Shown here in pieces: positions 1 through 10,639 of a DNA stretch of 64,000 nt. How positions within the stretch are numbered: position 1 is the stretch's first letter; each line of letters starts with the position of its first letter. The translations under genes and the position numbers were made by a program. Location of the stretch: the NCBI GenBank assembly GCA_026636295.1, contig CP089461.1:609568-673567 (forward strand), written 5' to 3'. The notes under the pieces were generated by a model. It was not told the DNA's origin, ran no database searches, and worked only from the letters and a program-made list of their open reading frames with translations. Origin of the DNA: Medakamo hakoo (Eukaryota; Chlorophyta; Trebouxiophyceae; Coccomyxaceae).

Positions 1-184
1 AGGGGAGCGGGCGGCACAGGAGGTTGAAAGCGCACACAAAAAAAAAGAGTTTTAGGGATGGAGAGGACCTACAACAGCGACGGACGGTGTTACACAACAA
101 AACTACACACAAACAGAGCGCTCACACGCACGCGCGCGCACGGAGGGCGCAGGAGGCGGGAGGCGGGGGGTCCGGGCGCCCCCT

Positions 185-730
185 TCATTCCTCTATGACC
201 GTGCGCGTGCCTTCCCAGGCGGCGCCGCCCAGTGGGCCGCCGCCGCCGCCAGCCGCCCGGCCCAGACCTTTCCGACCCGACCGCTTGGCGCCTGCAACAG
301 CCGCGTACGCCGCCGCTTGGTCGTCCTCACCAAAGCCGGCTTTGGCGGCGCGGGGCGGGGGGGCGTCGGCCGACGCGGCGCCGACCAGCCCACCGGACGC
401 GGCGCCCCGCCTGAAAGTGCCGACCCACCAGGCGGGCGAGCCGTCGGGCGCCGTGTCGGGCGACAGGACGACGGGCGCGGGCGGCGCGGAGGGTGGAGGA
501 GGCGCCGGCGGCGTGGGCGGGCGGGGCGGCGGCGCGGGCGCCGCCTGCGCCGGCGGCGGCTGCGCGCCGGCGCCGCCCGCGGCCGCCGGCGCGGGCGCAG
601 CGCCGCCCGCTGGCGGGGCCACGCCCAGGATCGCGGCCAGGTCGGTGGCCGAGTACTGGCGCGTCGCCTTCCCCGCCCGCCGCCGGGCGAAACGGGCCAG
701 GTGGGAGTCTGTCCGCGCCGCGGCGGCCGG

Positions 731-761
<31 letters not shown>

Positions 762-1415
762 GGCGGCGGCGGCGCGGCCGCCGCGCCGCCCGCGCGCGCC
801 GCCCTCCTCGCCGCCTTGTCCGCTTTGCGCGCGGCTTTCGCCTCCCGCCGCGCCGCCTTCCGCGCCGCTTTCCGTGCGGCTTTGCCACCATCGCCACCGC
901 CGCCAGGCGGGGGAGGGGCGTCGCCGCCGCCCGTCCCACCAGCGGCGGCGGCGGCGGGCTTCAGCTTTGCGAGGAGGCTCTCGTAGCTTGCCATGCCGGC
1001 CGTCCAGTCGTGGGCCGCGCGCGCCGCTTCCACGGCTCCCACGCCCGCCGCGTCTTTGCGGCGGCTCACTCGGACGTGGGTCTTCATGCCCTGCTTGCGC
1101 GCGCCCTGTGGTGCACGGAAAAGGGAGGGGGCAGAGACATGAGGACGAAGGGGATGGTCAGGGGGCGGGGGGGGAGAGGCGTTGCCCTGTTCCGTCTCCC
1201 GCCCCAGCGCCCCTTCAACTCACCAGGCCGTCGCCCTCCTTCCAGCCCATGGCCCGCAGCAGGCGGAAGCCGGCCGAGCTCTTGTCCACGCCCTCATAGC
1301 GGTCGATGATGGCGCCGGGCGTGGAAGTGGACGGGCTTGGCGCAGCGGCGGCAACGGCAGCAGCGGCGGCGCCGGCGCCGGCAGCCGTCGCGCCGGCCTT
1401 CTCTCGCCGCGGCAT
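185..1415 (-). CDS. G-patch (D111) domain protein, plant GPATCH-type
   Basis: A 370-residue nuclear RNA-associated protein is encoded by exons 1415-1224 and 1105-185; the donor is GTGAGT and the acceptor CACAG. The join restores the G-patch as MGWKEGDGLG-ARKQGMKTHVRVSRRKD. A middle segment (WWVGTFRRG, then a Glu/Asp-rich stretch and GRKGLGR) and a tail (ARFARRRAGKATRQYSATDL) follow the layout I know from the plant D111/G-patch protein of the At1g63980 type. A Lys/Arg/Ala-rich basic stretch lies between them. G-patch proteins usually activate DEAH helicases in splicing or ribosome assembly; that role is inferred here. The longer reading frame upstream starts with TTG, so the ATG at 1415 was chosen. 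It starts back-to-back with guanylate kinase. Confidence 0.85.
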
Positions 1416-1445
1416 TCGGAATGGACGCGACGGGGTCGACCACAA

Positions 1446-1685
1446 AGCACGAGGGCAGGTGTATACGGGCCCCTAGTAGACGCAGGCAGAATGTGGGAGA
1501 GGACAGGCGCCGCCTCGGTCTCGTGCGGCGGCCCCCGCGCCGATGTCTTGTCGGCCCCCGACTCGACCAACTTGTGTGAGCGCGGCGTCTGCTCTCCCAC
1601 TCCCTCGTTTCTCTCCGACACACGCGCGCCGACTCGCTTTCTGAGCCGTGCCCACCTGACCTGCGCGTGCCGACCCTTGACGCGC
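1446..1685. promoter_or_regulatory. Shared divergent promoter, G-patch gene / guanylate kinase
   Basis: This 240-bp gap separates the two divergently read start regions (about 270 bp between the chosen ATGs). It must hold both promoters and 5' leaders. I see no TATA box or other recognisable element. Confidence 0.4.
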
Positions 1686-2933
1686 ATGCGAGGCAGCCTG
1701 CACCACATCCGCCTGGCGCGGCGCCTGCTGCTGTCGTCGAACGGCGGCGCGAGCGCTGTCGGACCGCCGCTGCTGGCGCCGCCGCTCGCCCGTTGCCCGT
1801 GCCTGGCTTCTACCTCCCGCCCGGTACTCCCGATCCCTGCTCGTCGCAGAGCCATGGCTTCCGGCTCCCGCCCCGTGCTCGTGGCGGGTGTGGGAGGCGG
1901 CGGTGGCGGCGAGGGAACCGCGACCGCAACCGCGACGGCGGCAGGGCATGCGCCCACAGCGCCTGGCGTCCTCCCACCCGGCGACGCGTACGACGCGGTC
2001 GTCGACCGCCTAGGCCCCATGAGCGAGGCGCCCATGGTGAGGAGGGATGGGAATGGAGGGAAGTGGGAGCCCTGCGCCCGCGCTCCCTCGTTTCGCCCTC
2101 GCGCGCTGGGGCGCATGGCCTCTGGCACGCCCGACTCACCCCCCCCCGCCCCATCCCATGCCCCACTGTCCCAGGTCCCGCCGCCCCCGCCCCTGGTCCT
2201 CGTCATCTCCGGGCCCTCCGGCGTGGGGAAAGACGCGGCGTTGGCAGCCCTGATCGCCGCCCGCCCACCAGGCTCCCTGAAGACCGTGGTGACGGCGACG
2301 ACCCGGCGCCGGCGGCCCGGCGAGGTCGACGGCGTCGACTACCAGTTTGTGTCGCACGCCACGTTCAAAGCCTGGATTGACGACGGCGCCTCCCTGCTGG
2401 AGCACGCCCTGGTGTACGGCGAGTACAAAGGCATTCCACGGTCGGGCCTGGACGCCGCCCTGGCCGCCGGGTGCGACGTCGCCCTGCGCGTGGACGTGCA
2501 GGGCGCGGCCGCGCTCAAGGGCCTCCTGCCAGGCGCGGTTCGCATCTTCATCGTCGCCGAGTCGGAGGCGGCGCTGGTGCGGCGCCTGACGGCCCGGAAA
2601 ACAGAGCCCGTCGACGCGCTGGCCACCCGGGTGGGCACCGCCCGCCGGGAAGTGCGGGAAGCGGGCGAGTTTGATTACAGTTGGGTTTGTGTTAAGCTGT
2701 TTTTGATTGGGGGTGGGGGGTGGATGGAGTGGGACTGGTTGGGGAGGCGGCTTTTCACGCGCGTTTCTCTTTCACTCGACTCACGCGCCTTCCTCCCGCA
2801 CAACGCACTCTCAACAGTCGTCGTCAACCGGGAAGGCGACCTGGGCGGGACGGTCGCGGCGTTGAGCGCGATCATCGACGCGGAGAAGTGCAAGGCGGCG
2901 CGGCGGCGGGGTGGGGGTGGGGGTGGGACGTGA
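1686..2933 (+). CDS. Guanylate kinase, probably organelle-targeted
   Basis: Phosphorylates GMP/dGMP with ATP. Exons 1686-2036, 2175-2679 and 2818-2933 encode 323 residues. The kinase core starts near residue 120: P-loop SGPSGVGKDA at about 129, then TATTRRRRPGEVDGVDYQFV (GMP binding), LLEHALVYGEYKGIPRS, VDVQGAAALK and the lid ARKTEPVDALATR. The second join uses a rare GTTGGG donor but restores the family motif EFDYIVVNREGDLGGTV. The first ATG (1686) adds a basic, Arg/Leu/Ser-rich leader that looks like a transit peptide; a second in-frame ATG at 1854 would give a shorter form. Plants have both cytosolic and organellar guanylate kinases, so dual targeting from one gene is possible but unproven. 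Confidence 0.9.
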   Translation: MRGSLHHIRLARRLLLSSNGGASAVGPPLLAPPLARCPCLASTSRPVLPIPARRRAMASGSRPVLVAGVGGGGGGEGTATATATAAGHAPTAPGVLPPGDAYDAVVDRLGPMSEAPMVRRDGNGGKWEPCARAPSFRPRALGRMASGTPDSPPPAPSHAPLSQVPPPPPLVLVISGPSGVGKDAALAALIAARPPGSLKTVVTATTRRRRPGEVDGVDYQFVSHATFKAWIDDGASLLEHALVYGEYKGIPRSGLDAALAAGCDVALRVDVQGAAALKGLLPGAVRIFIVAESEAALVRRLTARKTEPVDALATRVGTARREVREAGEFDYSWVCVKLFLIGGGGWMEWDWLGRRLFTRVSLSLDSRAFLPHNALSTVVVNREGDLGGTVAALSAIIDAEKCKAARRRGGGGGGT

Positions 2934-3262
2934 GACGAGGGGGCCGGGCCGGGGCCAGCAGCAGCGCTTTGCTTCATTGTCACCGCTTTTCTTCTTGTAC
3001 CTTTTTGCTGCGCGCGGCGCGTGTGGAGGGGGGCCGCACGCTTGTGCGGGCACTCCTGTCCGCGTCCTGTGTGTTTGTTTTGCACGGATGTTTTTTTTTT
3101 GTGTCGTCCTGCCCCGCGCGCCCGCAACCCCGCCCCCGCCTCTCCAACTTTCACAAAAAAGACGAGACGCTCGCCCGTGAGAAACGAGGAAGGAAGGGGG
3201 GTGGGGCAGTCCCTCTCTGCTGGGCAAGTCACGCGTCACCGCCCTCTCTAGCCTCGCCTTCC
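2934..3262. other. Convergent 3' intergenic region
   Basis: The stop codons of guanylate kinase and the Mei2-like gene face each other across 329 bp. The gap holds 3' UTRs with T- and A-runs (around 3089-3098 and 3157-3162). No ORF or RNA gene is supported. Confidence 0.4.
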
Positions 3263-5192
3263 TCACTCTCCCTCCGCTCGCGCGGCGGGCGGCGGCGCCG
3301 GCGGCGCCGGCTCGGCAGCAGTGCCGTCGCCGCCGTCGCTCGTGCGGCCACCCTCGTCCTGCCCGCCCTCTCCCCTCTCCCCGCCCGCCACGGCCGCAGG
3401 AGGAGGAGGCGGCGGCGGCGGCACGGGCAGCCCGCCCGACCCTGCCGCCGCCCCTCCTCCCCCCCCTCCTCCTTCGACCTCAAACAGCAACGGCCCGCCG
3501 CCCAGGCCGCTGCCGCTCCCACTGCCGCCGCCGCCGCCGCCACTCCCAAACTTGGCGCCCCTGAAATGCGCGGCCAACGCGGCTCGGCCCTGCACCCTCG
3601 CCGGGCACACCGCGCACACTTTGCGCGAGCAGAACGCCGGCCAGGGCGCGCCGTGGAAGGACGACGTGCATGCGGCCGCCGCGGCCGCGTCGGCGCAGTT
3701 GATGAAGGCAAAGCCCAGGTTCGCGCCGCGCCGGGCGTCCAGCGGCAGGTAGAAGAAGTCGTACCGGCCTTTCAGGCCCGGGACGGCGTCCAGGGCCGCC
3801 AGCACCATGGGCGCGGTGTATTTGTTGGGAATGTGGCGCAGCATGAGCGTGGTGACAGAGGACGGCGGCGGGGGCGGCGGCGGGGCGGGTGGTGGTGGTG
3901 CGGCGGCCGCGCGGTGGTGCGCGTGGCGGCCGCCACCACGGGCGTGCTGCTGCACGACCGCCGCCGTGCTGGTAGACGCGTCGCTGCTGGACCGAGCGGC
4001 GACGGCAACGGCAACGGCCGCGGCGGCGGCGGCGGCTTCAGCCGCGGCGGCCCGCTGGGAGAGGTGGGCGGCCGCTGCGGCCGCCGCGGCCGCGGCCGAG
4101 CGCGGCGAGCCCACGACGGCCAGGCCGCCACCGCCGCTGTTGGCCCGCGCAGGCGGGGACCAGGGGGGCGGCGACGCGGGCGTGCGGACGGCCCGCAGGG
4201 CGCCGGCAGCGGCGGCGTGCTGCTGCGGCGGGGAGCCGACCCCCCAGGCGGGCGGCGGGTGCGGCGGGTAGGGCGGCGCCGGCGACGGCGGAGGGGCGCC
4301 CTGCCACCCTGCCGCTGCCACTGCATTTCCGGCGCTCACGTCGTACAGGCCGTAGTAGGCGACCGCTGCTGCGTCCGGGACGTAGCCGTACGCGGCGCCG
4401 GGGTGGGCGTACATGCCTGGGTGTGGGAAGAAAGGCAGGGAGGGGAGGGGGAGGGGCGGCGTGAGGCGGTCCTGCGCCGAGCGCGCCCCGCTCCGCGTCC
4501 GGCTAGGAGCTTTTTCGCCTGTGTGTGCTTTTCTGGCGCGCGCGCCCTTCCGGTCCGGATCGCATTCCCCTCCGCTCCGCTCTCATTTTACCTGCTGTGT
4601 ACATGGCTGCCGCGTAATCCTCGGCGGACCAGCAGCCGTACGCCCCCGGCGACGCGGGCGACGCGTAAAGCTGGGGCGGCGAGGCGGGTGCCCCATGCAA
4701 CGGTGGGGGGTAGAAAAACGGCGGTCCCGCCGCCGGCATGGCCGCCATGGAGCTGCCATACACATCCACGTATGCGGCCGGTGTCGTCGCGTAGTAGTAA
4801 GGCGGCGCATTCGGCGGCGAAAAGTGTGCAGGCGCGGCGGCGGCGCGGGCGGCCGGAGGCGAGCGACCGGCGCCGGGCGACTGGGCGTGCCGCACAGGCG
4901 AGGAGAGCGGCACGCTCGCCGCCAGGGTTGCGGACTGCCGCGCGCCCGCCACGAGCGTGGAGGGCGGCAAGGTCTCCTCGACCGCCGGAGGAGGCGGGGC
5001 CGGCCGCGGCGGCGGCGGCGCGGGCGCGCCCGGGATGGAGGCGGGCTCGGGCCCGGTCGGGGTGCCGGCATCGGCGTGCGGCGCCGCGGGCGCGGCGTCG
5101 GCTTCCGACACGGCCAGGCCGGCCAGGGCGGCTCCCGCGCTCAGAATCGAGCGTGGAGAGGTCTCCAGGTCTGGTGCTTTGGGCTCGGACAT
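3263..5192 (-). CDS. Mei2-like protein with only the C-terminal RRM
   Basis: RNA-binding protein of about 584 residues from exons 5192-4592 and 4416-3263 (donor GTAAAA, acceptor CCCAG, split Gly codon). The diagnostic part, near residues 385-490, is the Mei2-type RRM3: TTLMLRHIPNKYT, then GRYDFFYLPLDARRGANLGFAF, the SSFHGAPWPAF segment and CSRKVCAV. RRM3 is the most conserved domain of Mei2 proteins, which control meiosis in yeast and growth in plants. The rest is low complexity (Ala, Pro, Gly, Tyr, Ser), and no RRM1 or RRM2 is visible, so it resembles the plant Mei2 C-terminal-RRM-only class. The biological role is not predictable from sequence. Confidence 0.87.
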
Positions 5193-5681
5193 GATTGATT
5201 TGGAGGGGTGGTGGCGTGCCGGACGCGCCCACGGCCCCGTCGGGTTTTTTTTTTTTTTACGCGTGAGGAAGAGCGAGTGAGATTTGTTCCATCCACTCCT
5301 CTCTTCCTCGCGCGCTGCTGCTGCTCTCTGCGCGCAGAAAGAAAAACGAGCAGTTCGGTCTCCGCACCACCCCACTCCCCTCTTCGTCCGGCTCCGTCCA
5401 GGTGATCAAGGCTGCCCGCGCATGCCACAGCCCGCACCAGGCGGGTCCCAAGGCTCTCACCCGGCCTCTGCGAGCGAACAAAAAACGCGTCGTGCACACA
5501 CACACGCTCGAGCACAAAAAAAAACGCCTGCCCACCCTACCCGGACCCTCGTCCCGCCCAGCTCACCCGCCGTCGAGATGCGGAGTTGAGCTCTCGTCGC
5601 CCGGCGGGGCAGCGCGCCACCAGCCATCGCCGTTCGCCCCCCTCCGCCCTTTGTTTTTCGTGGCCGATCTCTCACGTTTCA
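5193..5681. promoter_or_regulatory. Divergent promoter region, Mei2-like / ubiquitin E1
   Basis: 489 bp between divergent starts, with a T-run at 5246-5256 and A-runs near 5515-5524. The segment ending CTCCCCCGTCTCAACAG at 5706 resembles a splice acceptor, so a 5'-UTR intron of the E1 gene may end there, in which case its start would be the ATG at 5721. No other gene is supported. Confidence 0.35.
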
Positions 5682-8600
5682 ATGCCTCCTCCCCCGTCTC
5701 AACAGAGCCGCGCCCTTTGTATGACCGGCCCGGGCGCGACGGACCCCACGCCACCCAAGCCCACGACCGCGTCTGACACGCACCAACCGTCCATCAAGCG
5801 GGCGCGGCCGTCCCCTCCGACCACCATGGCTGGAACGACCGGCGGTGCGGCGCCGCCCGCGCGCCCAGCGCAACACGACCAAGAAATGGACATTGATGAA
5901 GACCTTCACTCCCGCCAGCTGGCCGTGTACGGCCGCGAATCCATGAAGCGCATGGCCGCCGCGTCCGTGCTGGTGTGCGGGCTGGGCGGCCTGGGCGCGG
6001 AAGTCGGTGTGTTTTTTGGGGGGAGGGTGGAGGGAGGAGGGAGAGAGAAAAAAACACGCGCACCCCCCCCCCCCCCGCGCGCCGGACACCTCGCCGTGCT
6101 CACCCTCCGCGCGGCCCTCTCCCCACTCGCAGCCAAAAATGTCATCCTGGCCGGCGTCAAGGCCGTCACCCTGCACGACACCAAGGCCGCCACCCTGAAA
6201 GACTTGGGCACGCAATTCTACCTGTCCGAGGCCGACGTCGGCACCAACCGCGCAGCCGCCTGCCGCGCGCGCCTGGCCGAACTCAACCCGGCCGTCGCGG
6301 TCACGGCCGCCCCCGACGGCACCCCGCTCTCCCCCGCCCTCATCTCCGGCCACGACGTCGTCGTCCTGACCGACGCGTCCACGGCTGACGCGGTCGCCAT
6401 GGACGCCGCCGCCCGGGCCGCCGGCGCGGCCTTCATCCGCGCCGACGCGCGCGGCGTCTTTGGCTCCGTCTTTTGCGATTTCGGCCCGGCCTTCACCGTC
6501 TCCGACACGGACGGCGAACAGCCCGCGACGGGCATCGTGGCCGGCATCACGCCCATTCCCGACCGGGGCGCGACGCTGGTCACGTGCGTGGAGGACGAGC
6601 GCCTGGAGTTTCAGGACGGCCAGCTGGTCGCGTTTTCAGACCTGAGCGGCTGCGAAGAACTCGCGGCCGCCGGCCCGGTCCGGGTGTCGGCCTGCAAGCC
6701 CACCTCCTTTGAAGCGGCCATCGACTCGTCCGGTTTCTCGCCGTACGTCCGCGGCGGCGCCGTCACGCAAGTCAAGGAACCGAAGACCCTGGCGTTCCGC
6801 CCGCTGGCGGAAGCCCTGGCCGACCCGGGCGAATTCCTCATTTCCGATTTCGCCAAGCTGGACCGCCCGCCCGTGCTGCACCTGGGCTTCCAGGCGTTGG
6901 ACGCGTTCGTCGTGGAAACAGGCCGCCTGCCCGCTCCCTGGGACGCGGCGGACGCGGCCCGCCTGGCTGAAATCGCGGCCGGGCTGAACGACGCAGCCGC
7001 GCCCGCCGCGCGCGTCGCTGACCTGACGACGGCCGACTCGGAGCCGTCCAAGTTGTTGGCGGCCATGGCCCACACGGCGGCCGGGGAGCTGGCGCCCATG
7101 ACCGCTGCCCTGGGCGGCATCGTGGGCCAGGAAGTCGTCAAAGCCGCGTCGGGCAAATTCCACCCGGTCCACCAGTTTTTCTACTTTGACGCGACGGAGG
7201 CGTTGCCCGACTCCCCTCCCGCGGACGCGTCCGTCACGGGCGCCTCCCGCTACGACGGCCAGGTCGCCGTCTTTGGGTCGGCGTTCCAGGCCCGCCTGGC
7301 GTCCACGCGCGTGTTCCTGGTCGGCGCGGGCGCCCTGGGCTGTGAATTCCTGAAAAACTTTGCGCTGATGGGCGTGGCGTGCGGTGGGGCGGGCGAGGGC
7401 GGCAAAGCCGGCCGCCTCACCGTCACGGACGACGACACGATCGAGCGGTCCAACCTGTCCCGCCAGTTCCTGTTCCGCGACTCGGACATAGGGAAGGCGA
7501 AGGCGTCCGCGGCCGCGGCCGCGGCCCGGGCCATCAACCCGGACCTGGCCGTCACCGCCCTCCAGAACCGGGTCTCGCCCGAGACCGAGGCCGTCTTCGA
7601 CGACGGCTTCTGGGGCGCCACCGACGTCGTCGTCAACGCCCTGGACAACGTGGCCGCCCGCCTGTACGTCGACTCCCGCTGCGTCTACTTCAACAAGCCC
7701 CTGCTCGAGTCCGGCACGCTGGGCGCCAAGTGCAACACGCAGGCCGTCATCCCGGGCCTGACGGAGAACTACGGCGCGTCCCGCGACCCGCCCGAAAAGA
7801 GCGCGCCCATGTGCACGCTGCACTCCTTCCCGCACAACATCGACCACTGCCTGACGTGGGCGCGGTCCGAGTTCGAGGGCGCGCTGGACCAGGGCCCCGC
7901 GGAAGCGGCGGCGTACCTGGCCGACCCGGCCGCCTGGACGGCCTCGGTGCGCGGGGCGGCCGACGGCCAGGCGCGCGAGCAGGCGACACGCGTCGCGGCT
8001 GCGCTGGGCGACGACGCCGTGGCCGACTGGCCGGGCGCCGTCGCCTGGGCGCGCCGCACCTTCCAGGCGGCCTTCCACGACCGCGTCGCGCAGCTGACCC
8101 ACACCTTCCCCGAAGACGCGACGACGTCGACGGGCGCCCTGTTCTGGTCGCCGCCCAAGCGCTTCCCGCGCCCGGTCGTCTTTGACCCGGCCGACCCGGC
8201 GCACGCGTCGCTGGTGCAGGCGGCGGCCATTCTGAAGGCGCGCGTGTACGGCGTGGCCGTCCCGGACTGGGCGGCCGACCCGACGCCCGCGGGCGCGCGC
8301 GCGGTCGCGGACGCGGCCGCCGCCGTGCCCGTCCCGGCATTTGTGCCCAAGGAAGGCGTGAAGATCGAGACGGATCCCAAGGCTGAAGGCGGCGGCGGCG
8401 GCGGGCTGGACGGCGGCGAAGACTTGGAGGCCGTCCTGGCCCGCCTGGAGGCCGCGGCGGCCGCGCTGCCCCCGTCCTTTGCCCTCCACCCCACGCCCTT
8501 TGAAAAGGACGACGACACCAACTTCCACATGGCGCTCGTGGCGGGCCTGGCCAACATGCGGGCCCGGTGCTACTCCATCCCCGAGGTGGACCGCCTGACG

Positions 8601-9119
8601 GCCAAGCTGATCGCGGGGAAGATCGTGCCCGCCATCGCGACCGCGACCGCGCTCGCGACCGGCCTGGTCGGCCTGGAGCTGTACAAGGCGCTGGCGTCCC
8701 CCGCCAAGCCCGTCGAAGCCTACCGCAACACCTTTGCCAACCTGGCCCTGCCCCTCTTCGCCGCCGCCGAGCCCGTCCCGCCCAAGATCATCAAGCACGG
8801 CGAGGAGCTGAGCTGGACGCTGTGGGACCGGTGGACCATCGGCGGCGACCCGACGCTGCAGGAGGTCCTGGACTGGTTTGCCGCCAAGAAGCTGGAGGCC
8901 TACTCCCTGTCCTGCGGCCCGTCCCTGCTGTACAACTCGCTGTTCCCGCGGCACAAGGACCGACTGGGCCGCAAGATGCGCGAGCTGGCGGCGGAAGTCG
9001 CCAAGCTGGACCTGTCGTCGCCGGCCGCCGCCAAGCGCCGCAAGTTTGACGTCGTCGTCGCGTGCGAGGACGAGGACGGCGAAGACCTGGACGTGCCGCT
9101 GGTGACGATCGAGTTTTGA
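5682..9119 (+). CDS. UBA1: Ubiquitin-activating enzyme E1
   Basis: Adenylates ubiquitin and passes it, via a thioester, to E2 enzymes. Exons 5682-6006 and 6133-9119 give about 1,103 residues, the usual E1 length. Visible in order: [15 protein letters not shown], first ThiF-like adenylation repeat ([29 protein letters not shown]), second repeat ([19 protein letters not shown], then [20 protein letters not shown]), the crossover loop [20 protein letters not shown] with catalytic Cys near residue 669, and a C-terminal ubiquitin-fold domain ending DVPLVTIEF. An [10 protein letters not shown] stretch near the start may be a nuclear signal. The start is uncertain: ATGs at 5682, 5721 and 5826 are all in frame. 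The intron is 126 nt, G-rich at its 5' end and C-rich at its 3' end. Confidence 0.95.
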   Translation: [1145 protein letters not shown]

Positions 9120-9617
9120 GCTGTGTGGGATGTGTGTGCGTGTGTGCGTGTGTGTGGAGTGGAGTGGGGTGAGGTGGGGGTGTGTGCTGTGTGTGCGCGC
9201 TTTTTGCGCGCGCCGGCTTGAATGGAACAAGAGAGAGAAGGGAAGGGGGAGCCTGGGTGGATGGATGAGAGACGAAGAGAGAGTGCGTGGGTGGCTTGTG
9301 TTTTTTCTTTTCCCCGTGTGTGTGGGAGGGGTGGGAGGGCGGGGAGAGCGCGCGCTCTGCGCGCGGGCTCCCTCCAGCCTCCGTAGAGATACGAGAGAGA
9401 GCGCGGGATTCCGCGAAAGCGCGCAGACGAGCGAACAAGGAAAGGGATGGGAGGGATGGAGAGCGTGGGTTGCAAGGAAAAACGACCCTCACTGTCGACC
9501 TCGCACGAAAAAAAAAAAAAAAACGACCGACACAACAAAACTCTCTCCCGTCTAAAACTCATCTCCCTCTGACCGGGGGGGCGTGCAAATACAGCCGCGC
9601 CTCCGCTCTCTGCGCCC
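9120..9617. other. Convergent 3' intergenic region
   Basis: 498 bp between the stop codons of the E1 and NTF2-like genes. It holds GT-rich sequence (9129-9200) and an A-run at about 9509-9523. Several short reading frames overlap here but none has recognisable features. I see no RNA gene. Confidence 0.4.
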
Positions 9618-9997
9618 CTACACTGGGGGCGGCCACACGCCGTCCGCGCGCGCCGCTGCATCCACCGCGACCAGGCTGGCCGTCATCCACACGCCGTCCG
9701 CCCGGCCACCGGACCTGGCCACGAGCGACACGTCAAACAGGCCGCTGTCTGTTGGCGTGGCGGTGTCGGGCGCCGCCGTGGACGGCGACGGCCCCGGCAG
9801 GACGGGCGGCGGCGCGTGCGAGGGTGGGGAGACCGCGACCCGCCGCAACGCCCGCCGCTCGCCCGCGGCGCCCTCCCAGTCAAAGCGGGCGACGATGTCG
9901 TAGCCGTCGTGGTTGAGCAGGCGGGCGTACGTCCGCGTGTGGAAACAGCGGCGGAAGCGCTCAAACTGGCCGAGGTCCATGAGCGTGCTGGGTGTGT

Positions 9998-10028
<31 letters not shown>

Positions 10029-10639
10029 GGGGGGGGGGGGAGGGGGGAGGGGGAGGGTGTGTCGGTGTGTCGGTGAGTGCGTGGAGGCGGGCGCGCAAGG
10101 GCAAAAAAAAAGAAAGACCCGGCCACCGTGGCTCACCCAAAGTAAGACGACCGGACAAACGGGTCCAGGTCGCTGAAGCGGTAGAGGACCTGAGTGTGAG
10201 GAGGTTGTGGTGCGTGTGAGGAAGGGCGCGCCCCGCCGCGGTGGGGGGTGGGTGCGTGAGTTTAACGCCATGCGTCGTGACGAGGCGTTTTCGCGGATGC
10301 CTCTGCGCCCGGCGCACACGCACGCACTTCGACGCCGTGGTCCCGGTACGGCCGGTCGTTGTCGGCCAACGCAGTCATCTGCATGGAAAGCGCGTCGTCC
10401 GCGGACAGGTCCAGCGCCGGGCCCTGAGTCCAGTCGGCCCGCGCGCGGCGCGCCCGCGGAACAAAGAGCAGCGACGCGCGGAGCGAGTCGGGTTCGGACG
10501 GCGACGACGAGGACGGCGAAGCGTCGTCCGGCACGGCCGCGGCGACGACGCTGTGGGCGGCGGACCGGCGCTGAGGCCGGGAGCGCGGTGGCGGCGGGCG
10601 CCGCGGCGCCGCGGGGCGCGGGCAGGCAGCGCTGCGCAT
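9618..10639 (-). CDS. Uncharacterised plastid-type protein, NTF2/DUF4864-like
   Basis: Protein of 244 residues from exons 10639-10328, 10189-10137 and 9987-9618 (donors GTGCGT and GTGAGC, both acceptors CAG). Joining the 53-nt middle exon gives a coherent core: MTALADNDRPYRDHGVEV, LYRFSDLDPFVRSSYFG, MDLGQFERFRRCF, then ARLLNHDGYDIV and, near the end, DGVWMTASLVA. As far as I recall, this matches an uncharacterised plant family annotated NTF2-like or DUF4864 whose members are often predicted chloroplast proteins; I could not check it. The N-terminus (MRSAACPRPAAPRRPPPP, Arg/Pro/Ser-rich, few acidic residues) suits a transit peptide. No catalytic residues are evident. Intron 2 holds a G/C homopolymer tract. 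Confidence 0.7.
9992..10040. repeat. (GT)n followed by a 29-nt G run inside an intron
   Basis: A dinucleotide tract at about 9992-10011 runs into an uninterrupted G tract at 10012-10040. In the transcribed (minus) orientation this reads as poly-C followed by CA repeats just before the acceptor of intron 2, so it serves as an extreme polypyrimidine/CA tract. The run length may be affected by sequencing slippage. Confidence 0.85.

Noticed and set aside
1-184. Additional gene at the left edge
   Set aside because: Short frames only; the region is A- and CA-rich and fits the 3' UTR of the minus-strand G-patch gene.
2720-5194. 824-codon + strand frame across guanylate kinase exon 3 and the Mei2-like gene
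   Set aside because: It runs through an intergenic region and antisense to a real RRM gene; composition only Arg/Ala/Gly/Pro.
6636-9230. 864-codon open frame on the minus strand opposite ubiquitin E1
   Set aside because: Arg/Gly/His-rich shadow frame with no domain; the + strand encodes a complete E1. Long antisense frames are expected at this GC content.
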